From JBFJKD01 sp041600415 (GTDB lineage: Bacteria; Pseudomonadota; Gammaproteobacteria; Pseudomonadales; Porticoccaceae), in NCBI GenBank assembly GCA_041600415.1, contig JBFIKF010000005.1, forward strand, positions 293,866 to 357,865: DNA of 64,000 nucleotides, given 5' to 3'. The notes beneath the pieces are model-generated. The model worked only from the letters and a program-made list of their open reading frames with translations, searched no databases and was not told the origin of the DNA. The position numbers were made by a program, and so were the translations under genes. Each line of letters starts with the position of its first letter. Position 1 is the first letter of the stretch. This document shows, one piece after another, positions 1 to 7,637 of this stretch.

Positions 1-754
1 CAAATTGTTCCTTTGCATCATCAAGTTCAGTTTCTAGTGTCGCCGTATCTTCGTCAATCGCTTCTAGTCTGGACGCGATACGATTGAGTTCATGACCGCC
101 TCCCATACCCTTGGCTTTTTTGTTTGCTTCTGCGGCTGACTTCCTGACGTGTTTGATAGAGTCGTCAATTACGCCCAGGCCGAGTAGCGAGCGAATTGCA
201 CGCTGCACGCGCTCCCTTTTTGTGGATAGCGCAACATCTGCCTCAATAAAACTTAATGCCCGGTCCCCATCCGTGAAGAAGACCTCGCGTAATTCCGGCG
301 GGAGTTCTTCATTTATCAACGATTCCGGAGCGTCAATGGGCTTTGCGCCTGTTTCGTCCAACTCGAAGAGCCGAACCGTTGATGCCGAACGGCGTGCGGT
401 ACTGTCTACCTCTTCAAACGCAGATCGTATGATTCTGTATCTTCGGCGTGTTTCCCGCATCTCTCCTGCTACACGACGAACGCGTGTGAGTTCAAATTCC
501 ACAGTGGCGGTTATCGGAACACGTTTTCCGTCACTGATATCCCAGTCAATCGGATGGAGACGGAAACCCTCACCCTTGGCGGGTAGGGCTGCTTCGCCAT
601 AAAGTGCCCATTGCAAACCGTGGAGAATGGTGGTCTTCCCGGACTCGTTTGCTGCGCGTATGACTGTTAGCTTACGATCTTCTTTACTGGAGAACTGGAG
701 TTCGAGGTCACGAAGCATCCTGAAATTTTGAAATTCGGCTCTGAGCAATTTCAT
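1..754 (-). CDS. SMC/DndD-like AAA ATPase, N-terminal part (runs off the window)
   Basis: The reading frame begins at an ATG (754-752) and stays open to the window edge, giving about 251 residues. The start MKLLRAEFQNFRMLRDLEL is typical of the ABC/SMC-type ATPase head shared by RecF, SbcC, YhaN and DndD. A P-loop of the form AANESGKTT sits at residues 34-42. Near the window edge the translation becomes Glu/Leu/Ala-rich with heptad character, as expected for entry into a coiled coil. The start codon overlaps the stop of the upstream 81-residue gene as ATGA, so the two are probably translationally coupled. I infer a DNA-end or DNA-structure sensing ATPase in the same operon as the PLD-helicase. 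The C-terminal ATPase half (signature and Walker B) lies outside the window, so the exact family (DndD, the ATPase of ABC-three-component systems, or RecF-like) cannot be fixed. Confidence 0.8.
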   Translation of the reverse strand, partial: MKLLRAEFQNFRMLRDLELQFSSKEDRKLTVIRAANESGKTTILHGLQWALYGEAALPAKGEGFRLHPIDWDISDGKRVPITATVEFELTRVRRVAGEMRETRRRYRIIRSAFEEVDSTARRSASTVRLFELDETGAKPIDAPESLINEELPPELREVFFTDGDRALSFIEADVALSTKRERVQRAIRSLLGLGVIDDSIKHVRKSAAEANKKAKGMGGGHELNRIASRLEAIDEDTATLETELDDAKEQF

Positions 755-996
755 TCTTCCTGGCCCCCTTCGGCGCTTGTACTACTCTGATTTTCAGCAA
801 GGAACCGCGCTGCTGAGTTGCACTTATCGTTGATCTTTTTCTGAATGTTTATCGCCGAAACCCGATGGCCACGCTCGTATTCCAGAATGTCCGAAATCAC
901 ATGAAGCACTTCCTCGCGATACCCATCGCACCGCTCGTCGATCTCAGAGCATTGCTCCAATATGATCGAGATGATCTTCTTGTCGTTTAGCGGCAT
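751..996 (-). CDS. Small hypothetical protein between PLD-helicase and ATPase
   Basis: This 81-residue acidic, probably helical protein has no recognised motif and no signal peptide or membrane segment. It starts MPLNDKKIISIILEQ and ends in a Ser/Glu-rich tail. An AAGGAG Shine-Dalgarno sequence lies 6 bases before the ATG, the helicase stop is 21 bases upstream, and its own stop overlaps the next ATG (ATGA). The tight spacing on both sides says it is a real operon member that is co-produced with the ATPase. Its position is like the small 'middle component' that accompanies SMC-like ATPases in three-component conflict systems. That comparison is inference from layout only, and no function can be read from the sequence. 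Confidence 0.72.
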   Translation of the reverse strand: MPLNDKKIISIILEQCSEIDERCDGYREEVLHVISDILEYERGHRVSAINIQKKINDKCNSAARFLAENQSSTSAEGGQEE

Positions 997-1017
997 CTAC
1001 ATTCTCCTTTTCATCAT

Positions 1018-3195
1018 TCACAGATATGCGGCATCGACCATTTTGCTGATCATTGTCAGCGGTCCGTCTGGTCGCCCTGCGTTTCTTGCCAGGCGCGCGA
1101 ATTCCTGTGCGCGCCTAAGTTCTGACTGAACTAGTTTTTTTGCGTCCTGGTCCAGTCCTTCATCCATTCTGGGTGGAAGCGCCAGTAGATCGTGGATGAC
1201 GCTATGTGTTTTTCCAATCGCGCTGCATGTTCGAAGCAGGCGGCCACGCCTCTGTACCCATTGGCGTTCAACAGTCGTGCTTGCCAAAATATATGCACGA
1301 CATATTTGCGGTATGTTGACGCCTTCGTCCAGAACACGTTTTGCCGTCAGAACTTGTATCTCTGCATCTTGAAAAGCACTGATAATGCGCTTCGTTTTAT
1401 CGCGGCTGACCGTTTCATCCGCTGTTAACTGATGGAAAAGCAAATTCTTGTTCTTTAGCAAGCGGTTCACTGAATCAAGTTGGTCAGGTCCCTTATCAGT
1501 TGTATAGACTAGCGTATGACGCAAGTTTTTAAGATCTTCCTGTTCGAGAAGTGATTCAAGGGTCGAGACCTTTCCGGATGCAGTCTCCAACAGAGCACGA
1601 CGATCCCGAAAGAGTTTTGCGAGATATTCATCCGGATTGCCGCCGTCACTGCGCCATGCGTTTTGTTTTATCTTTCCTGTTAGCTCAAACCAGTCGTCCA
1701 TTTCTGTAGCTGTAAGATAGACGGGGTGGACGTGGTAGTCGTACTCAACTAGGCAGCGGCCAATGGCTTCTTCCAACGTAAATTTGAAGGCGACATCGCC
1801 GAAATAGTCGAACAATGCGTCCGTTCCTTCCTGATCGTATTGGCGAATGGGTGTGGCGGACAGAGCAAGCCGGTGCTCGAAGACTTCCGGCGGATTGTTG
1901 ATAAAGGATGGCCGTCCTAGATTGTGCGCCTCGTCCGCTATCAATAGATGGTCGCAGTCAAACGTCTCTATGGCTTCGATAAATTCCGGTGTACAAAGTG
2001 TATCGTGGCTTACGACGACAGCTTCTACATCGGAAAGCCCAGCGCGTATGCGCCGCTTGATCCTCTGAAGCTCGCCAGCCCGTTTTGTAGCACTGCCAGC
2101 ACGCGTCAGATTACGGGGGACAATGCCGAACGGTTCCAATTCGTCGCACCATTGTTCAATCAACGGGAGATAAGGGGCTGCAATGACAATAAGTAATGGT
2201 TTTTGGTTTTGGTATAGTCGATACGCACTGATCATTGACGTGATGGTCTTGCCAGAACCTGTCGCCATCTCCAGGACACCTCGAAACCCGGCATTGCACC
2301 ACGCGTTAACTGCTTTGCCCTGGTGTTCAAATGGACCATCTTCATAGTGAAGATAAGACGGGATCGAGAATTCTGTAGTCAGTGAGGGCGAAGAGTCAAA
2401 TGGTGGAGACTCTTCCGCGACCATGTCCGCCGCCCTATCGTACAACGTTCTTAGTTGGTCTTCGGTCGGGGCCGTTTCTGTTTTGTAGTTCTGAATGATG
2501 TTCCGCTTGATCGCATCCGGCATATTGATAACAATGCAATTGTCTTCCTTTTCTTCCCATAAGCGCTCGAACTGATACCGTAGCTTATCCGCGATATAGC
2601 TTTGGTTTGGATCAACCCACGATCTTGAAATCGCAATTTGCTCGATGTTTCTGTGAATACCCGCATATGTCACATTGCTGGACCCATGAGCCGCCATAAC
2701 GTCGTCTCCGTTACCAAAGAGCCAGACCTTCGGGTGAAACAACGCGCCTTTCATTAGGGCGACTTTGATTTCGATACGGCGGTCACGTAGCAACCACGAA
2801 AGACATTTCAGTGTGTGTTCTTGAAGGAGGTCTTCTGTAAAGATTAGAGATTCGAGAGCTTCCGTAGCGACCTGCTCGGCCTGCTTGACTCCTTCCTCAA
2901 TCGCCGCCTGATCTTCGGCACGCAGCAATGGGCTGATCACCAGTCTGAAACTGTTTTCTGATTCGGCGATATATGCGGCCAGGCCAGGTGCGAGCGACGC
3001 AAGAACCTGACTCGAAAAAAAGCCAACCATGCAGTCCACTGAATTCGCAGACCGGAATCCGGGAATGAGAACTTCCTCGGCCAAGGGATCGGTTGGCAAC
3101 AAATAGAGCGGTCTGATGTCCTGGAGAGACCGTAATTTTACCTTTTCTTGAGCGATTACTGCCCGGTTCTCCAAAGTTGTTGATTCTTTAGTCAC
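1018..3195 (-). CDS. SF2 helicase with N-terminal phospholipase D-like domain
   Basis: A 725-residue fusion. Residues ~30-215 are a PLD-like domain with H154-x-K156 and a GSSN at 171-174 followed by an N-x-E element, the pattern of PLD-family nuclease domains. I do not see the usual Asp five residues after the Lys. Residues ~285-660 are a superfamily 2 helicase core: Walker A ATGSGKT (311-317), DEAH box (421-424), SAT (446-448) and motif VI QRRGRLLR (648-655). Such PLD-helicase fusions are known in anti-phage systems (for example type II Mokosh) and restriction-like proteins. The start is GTG, overlapping the upstream ribbon-helix-helix gene by 8 bases. It probably unwinds and cleaves or remodels DNA together with the downstream ATPase. 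The domain calls are firm; the defence role is inferred. Confidence 0.85.
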   Translation of the reverse strand: MTKESTTLENRAVIAQEKVKLRSLQDIRPLYLLPTDPLAEEVLIPGFRSANSVDCMVGFFSSQVLASLAPGLAAYIAESENSFRLVISPLLRAEDQAAIEEGVKQAEQVATEALESLIFTEDLLQEHTLKCLSWLLRDRRIEIKVALMKGALFHPKVWLFGNGDDVMAAHGSSNVTYAGIHRNIEQIAISRSWVDPNQSYIADKLRYQFERLWEEKEDNCIVINMPDAIKRNIIQNYKTETAPTEDQLRTLYDRAADMVAEESPPFDSSPSLTTEFSIPSYLHYEDGPFEHQGKAVNAWCNAGFRGVLEMATGSGKTITSMISAYRLYQNQKPLLIVIAAPYLPLIEQWCDELEPFGIVPRNLTRAGSATKRAGELQRIKRRIRAGLSDVEAVVVSHDTLCTPEFIEAIETFDCDHLLIADEAHNLGRPSFINNPPEVFEHRLALSATPIRQYDQEGTDALFDYFGDVAFKFTLEEAIGRCLVEYDYHVHPVYLTATEMDDWFELTGKIKQNAWRSDGGNPDEYLAKLFRDRRALLETASGKVSTLESLLEQEDLKNLRHTLVYTTDKGPDQLDSVNRLLKNKNLLFHQLTADETVSRDKTKRIISAFQDAEIQVLTAKRVLDEGVNIPQICRAYILASTTVERQWVQRRGRLLRTCSAIGKTHSVIHDLLALPPRMDEGLDQDAKKLVQSELRRAQEFARLARNAGRPDGPLTMISKMVDAAYL

Positions 3196-3406
3196 TCGGT
3201 ACTCCGGATTTATTCGGTGGAGTTAGAGGCAAGTCATCCGCAAGGCTATCCCGGTGATGGGCAATGAATTCCGAGACGGCCCGTCGGATCATCCAGGCCG
3301 CAGACAAATCCAGTTTTTCGCCAAGGTGGACGAGTTCCGTGTATTCCGCCTCATCCAGAGAGACCGACAGGCGCACACTCTTTTTGTGGGTTTTCGTTCG
3401 GCTCAA
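3188..3406 (-). CDS. Ribbon-helix-helix (CopG/Arc-like) protein, operon leader
   Basis: This 72-residue protein has a basic start followed by KSVRLSVSLDEAEYTELVHL, the beta-strand/helix pattern of ribbon-helix-helix DNA-binding proteins. A second helix (AAWMIRRAVSEFIAHH) follows, then a Pro-rich tail. The start is a TTG with a good AGGAAA Shine-Dalgarno sequence 5 bases upstream, and no in-frame ATG precedes it. The stop lies inside the start of the PLD-helicase gene (8-base overlap). As first gene of the operon it most likely autoregulates the system, and it could also act as an antitoxin-like partner. The family call is moderate because the protein is short. Confidence 0.72.
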   Translation of the reverse strand: MSRTKTHKKSVRLSVSLDEAEYTELVHLGEKLDLSAAWMIRRAVSEFIAHHRDSLADDLPLTPPNKSGVPSD

Positions 3407-4022
3407 GATGCTTTCCTAGCAAATAAGGCACCAGTGTTACACCAAATTAGCACATTTCCAATGTAAAGATGGTTCTGCGTATCATACGATTGTATTTCAA
3501 CCTCTTCGGCCCAGCCGTCAAGGCCAAACCCCTTGGAGGGAGCGGTAATCACGAGGGCTGAGTCCTCCTTCGGGCGTTGTGGGCCGCACCACTCCCCAAG
3601 ACGCGATTTCTGGCCTGTGATGGATTTCCTCCCGCTTTAGATTTTTTTCCCGCCGGATTCCATGCGCACCCCTTCTTTTCATTTCCTTTTCTTTTTTGGA
3701 AGGTGAGGGCGGATAAGGCCGTGCAGGACGGCGCGATCCAAATTTTCTGATACAAATTTTCCATGTCGCCATGATGTTGCATTACGTCGATAGATGCCAA
3801 TTAATACTGACACAGCGCGACAATTATGGTGTCGCGTGCTACCCAATTATGCGATGCAACTACTTGATTAGTCCGCGAGTGATCCTTTGGTCTATTTAGG
3901 GCGCAGATGCAACCTTGCAGGCGTCGGGTCAGTTTCAGGTGGTGAGGTCGGAGCGAGGAGTGGCCAGGAGAGAGTGGAACGTGGCCCGAACCAGGCCTAC
4001 GTGTGGGCTGACGAAGTCCGCA
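3407..4022. other. Gene-free stretch upstream of the defence-like operon
   Basis: No frame here has a credible start, Shine-Dalgarno sequence and family-like composition. The part next to 3406 must contain the promoter of the minus-strand operon. The remainder looks like eroded mobile-element DNA between the operon and the tmRNA-like repeats. I see no gene in it. Confidence 0.5.
3434..3442 (-). promoter_or_regulatory. Possible operator palindrome upstream of the defence-like operon
   Basis: GTGT-N-ACAC lies 28 bases upstream of the TTG start of the ribbon-helix-helix gene, in the only stretch that can hold the operon promoter. Ribbon-helix-helix proteins commonly bind short palindromes of this size at their own promoter. 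The repeat is short and could be chance. Confidence 0.25.
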
Positions 4023-4130
4023 GGCGGGCGTCGAACCCGTACGAATGCACGGGTATTCGTCCTCACTGCGACCAATAACTAACCCCACCACCTTGCGGTG
4101 GCGGGGTTAGTTATTTGTGGAGGTGAGGGA
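4023..4130 (-). repeat. Decayed copy of the tmRNA 3' end and its terminator (attachment-site scar)
   Basis: Read on the minus strand, 4040-4023 gives a T-arm-like GGGTTCGAC-x-CCCGCC that matches the T arm of the true ssrA gene. At 4081-4108 lies the same hairpin as the ssrA terminator: AACCCCACCACC, loop TTGC, then GGTGGCGGGGTT. It is flanked by TTAGTTATTtGTGGAGG, matching the DNA just past the ssrA CCA end. Here the stem extends outward (AATAACT against AGTTATT) to about 19 paired positions. Integrases that use ssrA duplicate its 3' end, so this is best read as the remnant of an attachment site from an old integration. No integrase is present in the window. Confidence 0.6.
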
Positions 4131-4665
4131 AAACGTTTACTGCAATATCCCGACGAATTGTTACGCATTAACCGACTGTTTTAAAAAGGTATATTTAAAT
4201 TACGGGTTTGGATACTGGTCATACATTGTATTGGAAGAACGTACTAGAAGTGTGTGAGTGGTTGACCGTTTAATAAGTCGATAAGGAGGTTTATTTTATA
4301 CCGGTAAATGTGGCAATAATTTCTTGGGTTCAGTTTCTTAAAGTGGAGCTGAACCAGGATTAACGGAGAGTCGACGGTAGATTTATTGCCTATAAACTGC
4401 TGAGGAGGGACCTGCACATTAAAAAAATATAATCAATTTATTCAATGACTTATAGTTAACAGGAAAGTAATGCTAATGGGTGGCCTAATGGGTTGTAAAG
4501 GCGTTATTTATGACCGGCGTCAATAACATCATTGCCGGTTTGCTTTGTAAATCGAGCGTAATCCAAAAAGCAATTAACTTAAGCTAGGGTCACAAAAAAC
4601 TGGTATGAATACGTCCTATACTCAAAGAGTGGAGTGGGGATAAGAAAATTTTTGCTGTTAGCGAC
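4131..4665. other. AT-rich gene-free stretch in the island
   Basis: About 535 bases of low-GC sequence without a credible reading frame. It lies just inside the tmRNA-like repeat and upstream of the exported methyltransferase-like gene, whose promoter must be at its right end. I see no RNA gene or clear repeat in it. Confidence 0.45.
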
Positions 4666-4679
4666 GATGGAGAATCAAG

Positions 4680-5441
4680 ATGAAACACTATATTTTTGCC
4701 GCCCTGTTTACTGTAGTTGGCCTGACTGCTACCGGTAGCCTGGCCTCCGATAATGATCAGGCTATGGCCGCCCGAATAAGCGCGCAGCAAAATGCGCCGG
4801 GTCGTGATCAATACGACAGTGTTAAAGATGCCAGCAGAAAGCCTGTCGAAGTGGCTCAGTTTTCTGGGGTAAGGGCTGGGATGACCGTGCTCGATATCAC
4901 CACGGGCGCTGGCTACAGCACAGAGATACTGTCTGCGGCAGTGGGGCCGGAAGGTCTTGTTTATGCTCAAAATCCACACCTTATACTGAAATTAATTGGT
5001 GGTAGGCACCATGACGCAATGGTCGAGCGGATGAGTGGGAAGCGTCTTCCAAATGTTCGCTATCTCATTGTCGATGCCGAAGATATGCCGTTCCGTGGCT
5101 CCATCGACCTGGTGAACTGGGCGTTTAATATCCACGATGTCTACAATGAAGGCGGCGATGCAGCGGCGCTTAAAGATCTGCAAGCCATGAAGCTTGCCCT
5201 CAAACCCGGCGGAATTCTTGTTGTAAGTGACCACGTTGGCGTGGCCGGGAACGATAACCGAGAATTGCATCGAATCGAGACGGCGACGATTATCAGCCTG
5301 CTTAAGCAATCCGGATTCGTCGTCGAGGAAAGTTCAGACTTGCTCGCGAATCCAGCCGATGATCATACTCGGTCTATCTTCGATGATGAACTACGCTACT
5401 ACACCGACCGGGTTCTGATACGCGCAAGAAAGCCGAATTGA
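4680..5441 (+). CDS. Exported class I SAM-methyltransferase-like protein
   Basis: A 253-residue protein with a Sec signal peptide (MKHYIFAALFTVVGLTATGSLAS, cut around residue 23). The mature part has a Rossmann methyltransferase fold: motif I VLDITTGAGYSTEIL at ~68-82, an acidic strand ending DAEDMPF, and a post-motif ALKPGGILVVSDH, where a Gly-rich turn precedes the fourth strand. An ATGGAGAATCAAG ribosome site precedes the ATG. Proteins of this type (signal peptide plus methyltransferase fold) recur in proteobacteria without a known reaction. SAM is not expected in the periplasm, so the fold may be used for something else. The gene stands alone in the island between tmRNA scars and reads toward an IS3 remnant. 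Confidence 0.78.
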   Translation: MKHYIFAALFTVVGLTATGSLASDNDQAMAARISAQQNAPGRDQYDSVKDASRKPVEVAQFSGVRAGMTVLDITTGAGYSTEILSAAVGPEGLVYAQNPHLILKLIGGRHHDAMVERMSGKRLPNVRYLIVDAEDMPFRGSIDLVNWAFNIHDVYNEGGDAAALKDLQAMKLALKPGGILVVSDHVGVAGNDNRELHRIETATIISLLKQSGFVVEESSDLLANPADDHTRSIFDDELRYYTDRVLIRARKPN

Positions 5442-5945
5442 GTCAATGGTAAGTCGGCGAGTGATATAGATGGGTGTTAGCGCTTACGATAGAAAAACGG
5501 TGTCGTAGATCTTGAGGCATTGATTGAGTGGTTTGATGATCATGTAAATCAATGGAGTCTGAAGCGTGCTGGTTTTCACGGTCTGTTAAATTAAGCAACA
5601 TTCCTGGTTCTGTCAAACTTCTCAGGTGTTTGGTAGTTGTGCGTTTGATGTAAACGTTGCCGGTTATAAAACACTTCAATGTAGTTAAAGATCGTTGCCC
5701 CGGCCTGTTCACGCGATCAAGGGGGCAGACACCTTGATTGGACCATCATCAAATCTTTCGGTGCCTCGTATAATATCTCTTGTGTAAATCGATGGTGGAT
5801 CGCTTAGCCATGCTTTTTATTGGTTATTGGGGTCGAGGGTGATGAGGCTAAGTGTGAATTATCAATCGTCCAAATGAAAGTTTGCGTTCGTCTATATGAA
5901 AGTTTGGTTTCATCGATTGGCTAATGGTTCACCAAGCGCGCCCTA
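5442..5945. other. Island debris without intact genes
   Basis: Apart from the transposase scrap at 5591-5716, this half-kilobase holds no intact gene. Near 5870-5910 a short near-repeat built on ATGAAAGTTTG occurs twice. The composition is AT-rich and unlike the core genes to the right. Confidence 0.45.
5591..5716 (-). pseudogene. C-terminal scrap of an IS3-family transposase (OrfB)
   Basis: A minus-strand frame of 41 codons reads FNYIEVFYNRQRLHQT, then YQTPEKFD, then a TAA stop. This is the highly conserved C-terminal end of the IS3-family integrase-core transposase, where the usual text is FNYIE-FYNR-R-H--LGY-SP--F. Upstream of it the frame is closed by a TGA and no transposase body is seen, so this is only the tail of a decayed insertion sequence. 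It supports the view that 4130-6090 is mobile-element debris. The fragment is unrelated in position to the IS3 end at 63860. Confidence 0.8.
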
Positions 5946-5970
5946 TAGTTATCTGTGGAGGCGGCGGGAG
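5946..5970 (-). repeat. Second decayed copy of the tmRNA 3' end
   Basis: On the minus strand this reads CTCCCGCCGCCTCCAC followed by AGATAACTA. The true ssrA end reads CTCCCGCCGCCTCCAC-CAATAACTA, so only the bases around the CCA differ. The match stops sharply to the right (5971), where the rest of the T arm is replaced by unrelated DNA. It is a likely attachment-site scar from a second integration, nested between the 4107-4130 copy and the real gene. Confidence 0.6.
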
Positions 5971-6088
5971 TGGCTCGGGCCATCCGTGGCCCTCGGGGCT
6001 TTGCCCCGCCGCGGCTTCGCCGGGCGTCCAAATTGGCAATCCTGCCCATATGTCCCGTGCGCGGGTATTAGTCCACACCGCGACCCAT

Positions 6089-6120
6089 AAAAAACCCCAC
6101 CACCTTGCGGTAGCGGGGTT
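6089..6120 (-). terminator. Rho-independent terminator of ssrA
   Basis: On the minus strand, 7 bases after the CCA end of tmRNA, AACCCCGCTACC pairs with GGTGGTGGGGTT across a GCAA tetraloop. All 12 positions pair, two as G-U, and six T residues follow. This is a textbook intrinsic terminator in the right place. Confidence 0.92.
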
Positions 6121-6126
6121 AGTTAT

Positions 6127-6523
6127 TGGTGGAGGCGGCGGGAGTCGAACCCGCGTCCGTCAGTCCTCTGCCATTGGCTCTACATGTTTAGTTGGTCTAT
6201 TTTTTTTAACCTTCCACAGCCCGGCCAACAGGGCGCGCGAAACGGCGATTCCGGTTAGGGTTTTAGCGCATCAGCCCCGGACGAGCCTCAACGCGATCTT
6301 GTGACATATGACACCTGAGTGTTTCGCCACTACCCGAGGGTAGCTGAAACCTGGACGCACAAGCACGGCTCCAGTCAGATGGCGCTCTACTGTTTCTTAG
6401 GCAGCGAGTGCGTAGTTGTCGTCGTTGGCAACTATAGGTTTGCGACTTTGGATTTACGAGATTGGTCGCCATCTCGACATGCACCTCAGGTTTTGTAACC
6501 GGCGTCGAATCCAGTGCGCCCCC
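6127..6523 (-). ncRNA. ssrA: tmRNA (transfer-messenger RNA)
   Basis: A single-piece tmRNA of 397 nt. The 5' end GGGGGCG pairs with CGCCTCC just before the CCA at 6129-6127 (one G-U). The 5' region GGATTCGACGCCGG and the T arm CGGGTTCGACTCCCG are the conserved tRNA-like elements. The tag frame at 6429-6397 reads GCC AAC GAC GAC AAC TAC GCA CTC GCT GCC TAA, encoding ANDDNYALAA, the Pseudomonas-type tag. The RNA rescues ribosomes stalled on stop-less messages and marks the products for proteolysis, working with SmpB, which is encoded about 500 bases upstream on the same strand. A strong terminator follows. Its 3' end is a classic integration site, and partial copies lie to the left at 5946 and around 4023-4130. 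Confidence 0.97.
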
Positions 6524-6597
6524 TGATTACTGCTATAGAACACTATTGGGTCTAAATCAGGATTTGCAAGTATAGCACCGCCGACCATTGGGTGCCG

Positions 6598-7035
6598 TCA
6601 GAGATTTTTACGTAAATAACGACCTTGCCGCACAAAGCCCAGGTCGGTGTAAAACGACATGTTTTCGGACGTGTCGTCCATTGCTGTTACTGCTATGTCA
6701 CAACACTGGTGGCTGTGGGCGTAGTCGATCACGGATTGTATTAACTGTTCTCCCACTTGGAGGCGGCGAAAATCGGGGTGGACAGCCAGTATGGGCAGGC
6801 GAGCCAGTACTTCCGCGTCGGCTGAGTGAGTGATTTCGACGACGGCACCACCCACGATGGTGTCATCCGCAATCGCGACGAAGGCGGTTTCCACATCCCC
6901 ACTCAACATTTTGCGTATTTGTTCGAGGATAACGTCCGCGGTGAACGGGTAGCCAAGATCCGTCAGCAGTGATGCTACGCTACCAGCATCTTCCTCCCTG
7001 GTGGGGCGAACATGGATTGGATGGTCGTCTGCCAT
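6598..7035 (-). CDS. GNAT-family N-acetyltransferase
   Basis: I take the ATG at 7035 (MADDHPIHVRPTREED), 11 bases after the smpB stop, giving 145 residues; an in-frame upstream start would overlap smpB. The fold is a complete GNAT domain. It has the N-terminal strand IHVRPTREEDAGSVASLL, a core strand LARLPILAVHPDFRRLQVGEQLI with a Q-x-G-x-x-L variant of the acetyl-CoA loop (usual R/Q-x-x-G-x-G/A), and the C-terminal YTDLGFVRQGRYLRK. The substrate is unknown. It sits between smpB and ssrA on the same strand and is probably cotranscribed with smpB. There is no sequence evidence that it acts in trans-translation. Confidence 0.86.
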   Translation of the reverse strand: MADDHPIHVRPTREEDAGSVASLLTDLGYPFTADVILEQIRKMLSGDVETAFVAIADDTIVGGAVVEITHSADAEVLARLPILAVHPDFRRLQVGEQLIQSVIDYAHSHQCCDIAVTAMDDTSENMSFYTDLGFVRQGRYLRKNL

Positions 7036-7046
7036 TCGATTTCTCG

Positions 7047-7529
7047 TCAACGATTGCTGTGGCGTAGTAACTGTTGTTTTTGCCGTTGCCAATCGCGATT
7101 TTTTTCGGTATCTCGCTTGTCGTGTTCTGCTTTACCGCGCGCTAACGCAATTTCACATTTGATCCGGTGGTGCTTCCAGTACAGCGCCGTGGCTACGCAA
7201 GTGTAGCCTTTTTGCCGTACCGCGCTGGATATTTTATTCAGCTCGCGGCGATTAAGTAATAGCTTACGGGTGCGGGTCGGGTCGGCAACGAAATGGGTTG
7301 AAGCGCTGATGAGTGGGCTGATATGGGCGCCAATTAGCCAGGCTTCATCGTCTTTAAGCAGCACATAGCAGTCGGTCAACTGCGCTTTGCCCGCACGCAA
7401 GCTTTTTACCTCCCACCCGAGCAGTGCCATGCCCGCCTCGAATTTTTCCTCGAAGAAATAGTCGTGGCGCGCCCGTTTGTTGAGGGCGATGGTGGCGCTG
7501 CCGGTTTTTTTTTCAGGTTTTTTACTCAT
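7047..7529 (-). CDS. smpB: SsrA-binding protein SmpB
   Basis: 160 residues from the ATG at 7529 (MSKKPEKKTGSATIALNKRA), the usual SmpB length and start region; nine extra codons upstream are possible but unconserved. Recognisable elements are RARHDYFFEEKFEAGMALLG, GWEVKSLRAGKAQLTDCY, and the basic C-terminal tail with AEHDKRDTEKNRDW, which enters the mRNA channel of the stalled ribosome. SmpB binds the tRNA-like part of tmRNA and takes the place of the missing anticodon arm. Its partner ssrA lies downstream on the same strand, separated by one GNAT gene. Confidence 0.96.
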   Translation of the reverse strand: MSKKPEKKTGSATIALNKRARHDYFFEEKFEAGMALLGWEVKSLRAGKAQLTDCYVLLKDDEAWLIGAHISPLISASTHFVADPTRTRKLLLNRRELNKISSAVRQKGYTCVATALYWKHHRIKCEIALARGKAEHDKRDTEKNRDWQRQKQQLLRHSNR

Positions 7530-7637
7530 GCACGGATTATACGGGCTGGTGTCCATAGTGCCTATGGTTGTGGGTCGCTCTGGTTATGCGCGGCGCGGAT
7601 AGGGGGTACAATTTGCGAAACTACCAAGGGGGTGTTA

